Shown here one piece after another: positions 19,501 through 24,152 of a stretch of 24,152 bases of DNA. The stretch lies in the NCBI GenBank assembly GCA_040357565.1, contig JBDODJ010000160.1. The stretch is one strand, 5' to 3'. Each line of letters starts with the position of its first letter. The first letter of the stretch is position 1. The notes under the pieces were generated by a model. The model searched no databases, was not told where the DNA came from, and worked only from the letters and a program-made list of their open reading frames with translations. The DNA comes from Cercozoa sp. M6MM. Taxonomy: Eukaryota; Endomyxa: Ascetosporea. The translations under genes were made by a program, and so were the position numbers.

Positions 19501-20367
19501 GGCGCAGCTGTACGCGCAGGCGGCGGCCGAGGAGCAGCCGGTGCGACCAAGTGCGCAAGGCGGCAGCAACAAGCCGTACCGACAGCTCGCTGCCGACGTG
19601 CTGGCTCGTCTCACCAAGCACTTCCCGGGTACCACTTGTACACTGTGTGTGTATATGTGTGTGTGTGTGTGTCTGGGTGGGTATGCATGTATGGGGTATG
19701 TATGTGTGTTTGCACAGAGGACGTGTCATCGTGGGTCACGCACGCCGAGTACCTGTACAAGGAAGCCAAGCGTATTAGCGAGGACAGCAACCTGCCGCCG
19801 GCCAAGCGTGCCAAGGCTGCCAGCACTGCCTACAAGCGGGCACGTGCCCTGCAGGTACCTCCTTCCTGTGAGGATTCGTGTATTGATATTGCTGTACTAA
19901 CGTGTCGCTTGCAGACCCGCGCACTCCAGGCGCTCTCCTTCAAGAAGAAGCTGCAGGTGGACGCGTCGCTCAAGTTGGCGCTGCTGGAGCACCGGCACGG
20001 CGACGCCGAGCGTGCGCGCACGTCGTTCGAGACGCTGCTGAGCGGCTACCCGCGTCGATTGGACATCTGGACCACGTACGCCGACGCCGAGGCCAAGCTC
20101 GGTGAGGTCAAGCGTGCGCGACGCGTCTACGAACGCATGTGCTCGGGAACGACCTCGTGGTCGGTGCGCCGCATGCAATACGTATTCCGCCGCTTCCTGG
20201 CCTTTGAGCAGAAGCACGGCGACGAGGCCGGCGTGGCTGCCGTGCAGAAGAAGGCCGTGCAGTGGGTCAAGGAACACACCGCTGGCGACAACGACGACAG
20301 CAGCGGCAGCAGCGATGAGAGCGACAACGACGCCATGCGCGACGACGACGACGAGGAGTCAGAGTAA
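12940..20367 (+). CDS. RRP5: RRP5/PDCD11 pre-rRNA processing factor
   Basis: Nucleolar S1-repeat protein needed for both small- and large-subunit pre-rRNA processing. 35 exons, 1730 residues (yeast Rrp5 is about the same length): 12940-13031, 13112-13194, 13273-13409, 13464-13590, 13648-13760, 13831-14290, 14348-14436, 14484-14900, 14956-15051, 15104-15270, 15325-15382, 15444-15512, 15577-15739, 15801-15929, 15994-16166, 16224-16379, 16441-16539, 16639-16686, 16748-16810, 16885-16945, 17010-17071, 17149-17322, 17378-17500, 17567-17728, 17792-17874, 17931-18016, 18077-18153, 18219-18410, 18497-18856, 18924-19001, 19071-19151, 19219-19402, 19488-19628, 19718-19854, 19915-20367. Residues about 90-1250 are S1 repeats (EGSLVLGVVK, GVVKSTLHNGVILVLPPF, GLAHIS, KCRVSLSLK). 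An acidic linker (1254-1373) leads to the HAT-repeat C-terminus from about 1400 (SPNSSFLWTRLMAFH, INFREGQERLNVWMALL). The tail is Asp/Ser-rich. Exon 26's donor could also be 3 nt earlier. Confidence 0.95.
16544..16574. repeat. (CA)n microsatellite in RRP5 intron
   Basis: CA repeat just inside the intron that follows the exon ending VLTRV (16540-16638). Likely length-polymorphic. Confidence 0.95.
19641..19713. repeat. GT-rich tract in RRP5 intron
   Basis: Imperfect (GT)n/(TATG)n stretch in the intron 19629-19717 between two HAT-repeat exons. It stays clear of the acceptor (tttgcacag). Confidence 0.85.
19898..19914 (+). other. Branch-point-like TACTAAC near an intron end
   Basis: The last RRP5 intron (19855-19914) holds a TACTAAC-like element shortly before its gcttgcag acceptor. 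It matches the classical branch-point consensus and is the clearest one I saw in the window; most other introns lack it. Confidence 0.5.
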
Positions 20368-20993
20368 CTTTCGCTTCGCTTTCTTCCGTTTCCTCCCGCG
20401 CAGACGTGGGGCCCGGTCTACGCTAGTCGGTCCAGTTGTATCTACTAACTGCCAGTATCTATATGTTACTGCGGCTCAATGGCCCAATCAGAAACGGAAA
20501 GAAGATAAGTCGTCACTCAGTTGAGTCAACGTTAGAACTGAAGGTGAAGTACCACTACTGTAACCCGAGGTGATCCCACTGGATTTCTATGCGTTTAAGA
20601 AAAACTCCGCCTGTGAACACACGCACGACGAAGTGAGTGGAATGGAAACCAGCCAATGAGCTAACTGAAACAGGCTGAAGCCGTGACGGAGCTTTCTGAT
20701 TCTTTGCAAGGACTCTGTCCAGGCAACAGCAATCCTGAGTCAGTAGTCAGGTCTCAGAGCAAGGCTCCAAGCCAAAACACTCTTAAAACTTCTCTCCAGT
20801 CTCAACACTTGGTTGAGACATGAATTGTGACCTCCACGCGGACGGGTCAGAGCAATGACTACTGAAAGTGTGCAGTAACACATAAACTACCAAACAGAAC
20901 AAGGCTAAGCGACGCGAAGCACGAGCATAACGCCGCGGTGCAAACCGAGTTCTTGCCTGAAAGGACCAAAAAAATGCATACACAGGACCCAAG
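20368..20993. other. RRP5 / unidentified gene convergent spacer
   Basis: 626 bp between two convergent stop codons. I see no gene, tRNA-like fold, snoRNA box pair or repeat. Both 3' UTRs must lie here. Confidence 0.45.
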
Positions 20994-22641
20994 TCAGGTA
21001 GAACTAGACAACGAGGTGTACAGTGACTGAGTCCACTGCTGCGACGTAAAGGCTGGAGTCGGCGGCGAACGTAGCGTGAGTTTCTTGACTGACACCGGCA
21101 GCAGCGACGGCACTTGCTGACACACGGCAGCGAGCACGTCCAGCAACGTACTGGAAACCGGCAGCGTGAGCGAGATCGGAGCCTGTGCAGACCACTAACT
21201 CTGAAGAACATGGACAGTCAAAAAGGACACACCTTGACCGACGACACGCCATTGATTCGTACTCGCACGCGAGTCTGCGCTTCACTCGTTTCGTCTGCAA
21301 CTTTGCGCAACTGGAGCATTTTTTCGACAGTCACGCCTTCGCTTTCGCTTTCAGCGACGGCCTCTTCAGTTTCGGCAGCTTCAGTTGTGGCAGCTTCAGT
21401 TTCCGTCGTGTCAGCGAGTGTTTGTTTCTTTTGCTGTAGCCGCATGTCGACAAACTTTGGCGAAACGCGCTGTGGTCCAAGTTCGCCGAGCATGCGTCTC
21501 AAGACTTCCTTTCGTAATTCTCTGTGAACAGCTCAGTGTAAAGGCAGTGTATTTAGAAAGAAACAAAAATAGAGGGTACGCTTCGTCCTGATTGGTCTTG
21601 CTTGCGATGTTTGGAGAAGCAGCAGGAACGGCAGAAACCGAAGCTGGCGTCGTCGCAGTTTTGCGCGTCGAATGCGGTCGCGCCGACGGCAAAACGAAAG
21701 GTTTCTTCTCCTGTGAATGTGGTGAAGTGTCTTTGGACTTGACTGGTGTCTGTAGTTTCTGCTGCTGTTGTTTCTGCTGCTGTTGCTGTTGTTTGAGGCG
21801 ACGCTGTCGTTGACGATGGCGACGTTCCTGCCGCATCAGTTCGATATCGTTCTGCACATCGGCGGCAGCGGTGGCATCCTCGTTGTGCTGCGACTCGGGC
21901 TTGCGTGCTAGGTGGGCAAACACGTCGCGTTTCTCCTGCTTCTCCTGGAAGGCCAGGTAGGCACGCATCGTATCGACGTCCTCTTCAGCTGCACAAAGTC
22001 AAAGCACAGAATCCAGTCAAAGAGAGATAAAAGGTGAAGCAGTAACGAGTCAAAGCAAACGAACTGGAGGTGCCGTCTCTAGCTCGCTGCAGCAGCTGCA
22101 GCATTTCAGAAGCACGCGGTACGCCCTGCAAGCAACACACGTACACATGCTTTCTTTGAGAGAACATGCATTATTTTGAGAAAGTGACTACAGGATAGTT
22201 CTCCTCGTGAAAGCCGGGTTGCTCTTGTTCAATGAGGTCTTCGACGCGCGCGACGCGGCGCAGCTTTTTCTCAAAGTCGCTGAAGCGGTCTCGCTTCGGC
22301 TTCTTCTCGCTCGATGCAAAGGCTTCCGGGTTTCGCGCGATTCTGGCACCCGCCAAGATTCGGTTCACCATGTGCTCTGCACAAATACAAAAAAACCGAG
22401 GTGAAGACAACTCGCGAATAGCTCGAAATGTACGCTTGATGTCTGGCTCGAGATCGGAGTGTTCGACACGCTCGAGCGACTCTTCCAGCGACAAGAACGC
22501 GCCCTCCTGTGCGGCTTCGTCGTGCTGCTGCAACTCAGTGCTCAGCTGCACCTCTTCTTCCTCGTCATCACTTTTTCTGTCATCATCTGAGTCGCTCAGA
22601 TTTTGCAACAGCTCTTCAATTCCTCGCTGTGGTGTCCTCAT
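20994..22641 (-). CDS. Unidentified acidic, Gln-rich protein with a possible ubiquitin-like C-terminus
   Basis: I do not recognise this protein. Exons in transcript order: 22641-22434, 22376-22192, 22125-22065, 21988-21580, 21521-21233, 21182-20994; 446 residues. The N-terminus is Asp/Glu/Ser-rich (LSDSDDDRKSDDEEEE). Then come HMVNRILAGARIARNPEAF and a charged helical part (RFSDFEKKLRRVARVEDLI), a coiled coil running into Gln repeats (RRLKQQQQQQKQQQQ), a Ser/Pro/Thr/Ala-rich linker and ELRKEVLRRMLGELGP. The last 80 residues read like a beta-grasp fold: VRVRING, ISLTLPVSS, TLLDVLAAVCQQV, VKKLTLRSPPTPAF. A ubiquitin-like or UBX-type domain is possible but not certain. Exon 1 ends at a GTACAT donor; reading on instead keeps an open frame, so a retained-intron form is possible. 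It lies 180 bp downstream of the coatomer delta gene on the same strand. Confidence 0.72.
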
Positions 22642-22821
22642 ACTGCACCCACAATAACTAGCACACGTGTGCTCACTGTGATGTCACTATGTTGTGGCTG
22701 TCGGACTGCAGCTGGGTCTAGATTTTTCTACAGCAATTCGCGAACTTAGAGCCGAGACCAACGGATTTAAGCCGGACAGAACTGTAAGAATGGACTAAAA
22801 AGCTTAAAATCGGGATGAGGT
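22642..22821. other. Tandem spacer between coatomer delta and the next gene
   Basis: 180 bp between the stop of the minus-strand coatomer delta gene (22822) and the start codon of the next minus-strand gene (22641). It should contain the first gene's 3' end and the second's promoter. No motif identified. Confidence 0.45.
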
Positions 22822-24083
22822 CTACGGCATCTGAAGCGATTCAGTCACGAGTCGCGTCACCACCTGGCAATCAACGTCGCCGCCGTTCTCGTCGGTCTGC
22901 GCAGATGCATCAAACACAAGAACCAAAATTTGAGACGAGGGTAGACTACCACTTGGGCGCACAAGATTCCAGAGAGCGTGGTGTTGGCGCTGAGCGACAC
23001 GTGCACCGGGTGGAACATCTCGCTATCGTGTCGCGGCAGCTTAAGCTCAAGCATGCCTTGTGCATTGGCCTCCACTACACACAACAGAAAGTGCAAACTA
23101 TCCAGGGAGCCAAACGGCAGACTGAAGGCACACACATACACAAAGACTCACCTTGCGGCACAGTCCAGACGACTGAGCGACGCGCCAGGTCGAACTTAGC
23201 GTCACCGGCGTCGCACATGGACACTTCCCTGTGCAGTTTAATCTTAATAATCTTAATACAACTGTCTACACCCGACAAGGAAAAGAGGTGTGTCACATGT
23301 CATTCTGTGAGCGGCAGCGCGGCAGCGGAATCTCGATGCGCAACTCGTCGAACGACGATTCCTCGGTTCTGTGACAAGAGAGAGTACCGTGCCGATGGAC
23401 GGACACATTCCGTGTTGGAAGAAAAAGGAGGTACGTGAATTCGACAGTGAGCGAGGAGCCGCTGCCTTCGTCGCCAGGCCAGACCAGCACCGACACGGGC
23501 GGGGAGCAGTCACTCGACGAGCGTCGCCAGCGCACCAGCTGCACCGGCTTGCGACCGACTGGCAACTGCACACGTACACACATGCATATCACAATAAGAA
23601 GTACACACGAGGGCACCTGCTTGTTGTCACGCAGCTGCAGCAGACGGCGTTTCTTCCACGCCATTCTATCCAGCACAGGACGTGCCATGAGTCGGAAACC
23701 TCGCTCCTGCACATACAGAGAATACGCAGAGCACAGACCGACATTAACAAGAAGAGTTTACTTCGGCCAGATCGACGCCGGCGACTTGCACTTGCACGCG
23801 TGCAAAGTCGGGGTCTCGTACCTGCGTTTAGTGAGCTGTGTGGACAGCTTGACAAACAGCAAGAGACAGCTGTACCAGCACACACAGATCGCCAGTGACA
23901 TCAAGTTGCTTAAGCGCACCGTCGCGTTCCAGTGTGCCGGAGAGACGTTCCTGTAGTTGCACAACGAGCGGGCCCGCTGGCTGCACACCAAGGGACAATG
24001 AGGCAGTTTGGTTAGACTAAAGAACACACAGGGATTGGTACCAGTTCGACAGGTTCCGGTGCCACAGGTTTCGGTGCTTGGAA
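22822..24083 (-). CDS. ARCN1/RET2: Coatomer subunit delta (delta-COP), C-terminal part
   Basis: delta-COP is a subunit of the COPI coat, which drives Golgi-to-ER retrieval. Nine exons are visible in transcript order: 24083-24042, 23980-23876, 23821-23762, 23706-23617, 23565-23435, 23368-23297, 23228-23152, 23074-22950, 22896-22822, giving 258 residues. The 5' exons lie beyond the right edge. The visible part is a Pro/Ala linker (APKPVAPEPVEL) and the mu-homology domain: LERDGALKQLDVTGDL, VRDPDFARVQVQV, KPVQLVRWR, VSVLVWPGDEGSG, VEFTTEESSFDELRIEIPLP and the later strands to the stop. Segments such as the LxWR, WP and IPLP motifs align with human ARCN1 in order and spacing. The C-terminus (TRLVTESLQMP) departs from the usual ending. 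The exon 23980-23876 could end 6 nt earlier in the same frame. Confidence 0.92.
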
Positions 24084-24104
24084 CTGTTGTCACAAGTGAA
24101 GTTG

Positions 24105-24106
<2 letters not shown>

Positions 24107-24152
<46 letters not shown>
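24107..24152. repeat. (CA)n microsatellite at window end
   Basis: CA repeat running to the window edge. On the minus strand it is (TG)n in the coatomer delta intron just upstream of the exon at 24083-24042. It mirrors the (TG)n at the left edge. Confidence 0.97.

Noticed and set aside
20368-20993. Possible snoRNA or tRNA in the spacer
   Set aside because: Scattered CTGA and TGA motifs are present, but no paired C/D boxes, H/ACA fold or cloverleaf could be built.
21114-21527. Plus-strand serine/valine-rich frame
   Set aside because: Antisense to the exon 21521-21233 of the unidentified protein, whose splice sites and codon use are consistent.
22815-23438. 207-codon plus-strand frame
   Set aside because: Antisense to coatomer delta exons; no family signature.
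23371-23956. Two long plus-strand frames (175 and 173 codons)
   Set aside because: Shadows of the coatomer delta mu-homology domain exons on the other strand.
23758-24147. Minus-strand frame starting CVCVCV
   Set aside because: Begins as translation of the (CA)n microsatellite and then reads delta exons in the wrong frame.

Overview
The window is nuclear DNA of an intron-rich eukaryote, most likely a protist or other simple, gene-dense lineage; I cannot name the taxon. Every recognisable gene is eukaryotic housekeeping (RRP5, LEO1, ERO1, delta-COP, a TGS1-type cap methyltransferase, a POT peptide transporter). Coding exons are GC-rich, introns are short (about 40-110 nt) and T-rich or carry microsatellites, and genes lie 100-700 bp apart. 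About 103 introns were placed by hand from frame continuity, protein-family similarity and GT..AG ends. No rRNA, tRNA, CRISPR or bacterial operon was seen.

Layout, left to right: (1) 81-1398 minus, 3'-truncated, unidentified, possibly mitochondrial; (2) 1552-3656 plus, LEO1 of the PAF1 complex; (3) 3910-4526 plus, AANAT-like GNAT acetyltransferase; (4) 4647-7999 minus, TGS1-like methyltransferase that appears to be spliced to a roughly 500-residue C-terminal region of unknown function; (5) 7901-10226 plus, POT/PTR2 transporter, whose first exon lies antisense inside the start region of gene 4; (6) 10227-10905, convergent spacer with an orphan A-rich reading frame and a hairpin; (7) 10906-12754 minus, ERO1 with a C-terminal transmembrane segment and a KKXX tail; (8) 12940-20367 plus, a 35-exon RRP5/PDCD11; (9) 20994-22641 minus, unidentified acidic/Gln-rich protein with a possible ubiquitin-like C-terminus; (10) 22822-24083 minus, C-terminal part of coatomer delta, 5'-truncated.

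The genes are not one pathway. RRP5, LEO1 and the cap methyltransferase belong to RNA synthesis and processing. ERO1 and delta-COP belong to the early secretory pathway: the predicted KKXX tail of this ERO1 is the type of signal that COPI recognises. Three pairs are head-to-head with very short or overlapping 5' regions (1/2, 4/5, 7/8). Both window ends fall in (TG)n/(CA)n tracts inside introns, which looks like contigs ending at microsatellites.

The most unusual points are the methyltransferase fusion with a built-in stop-or-fuse splice choice, the membrane-anchored KKXX ERO1, a strong preference for GTAC 5' splice sites, and the overlapping divergent gene starts at 7.8-8.1 kb.
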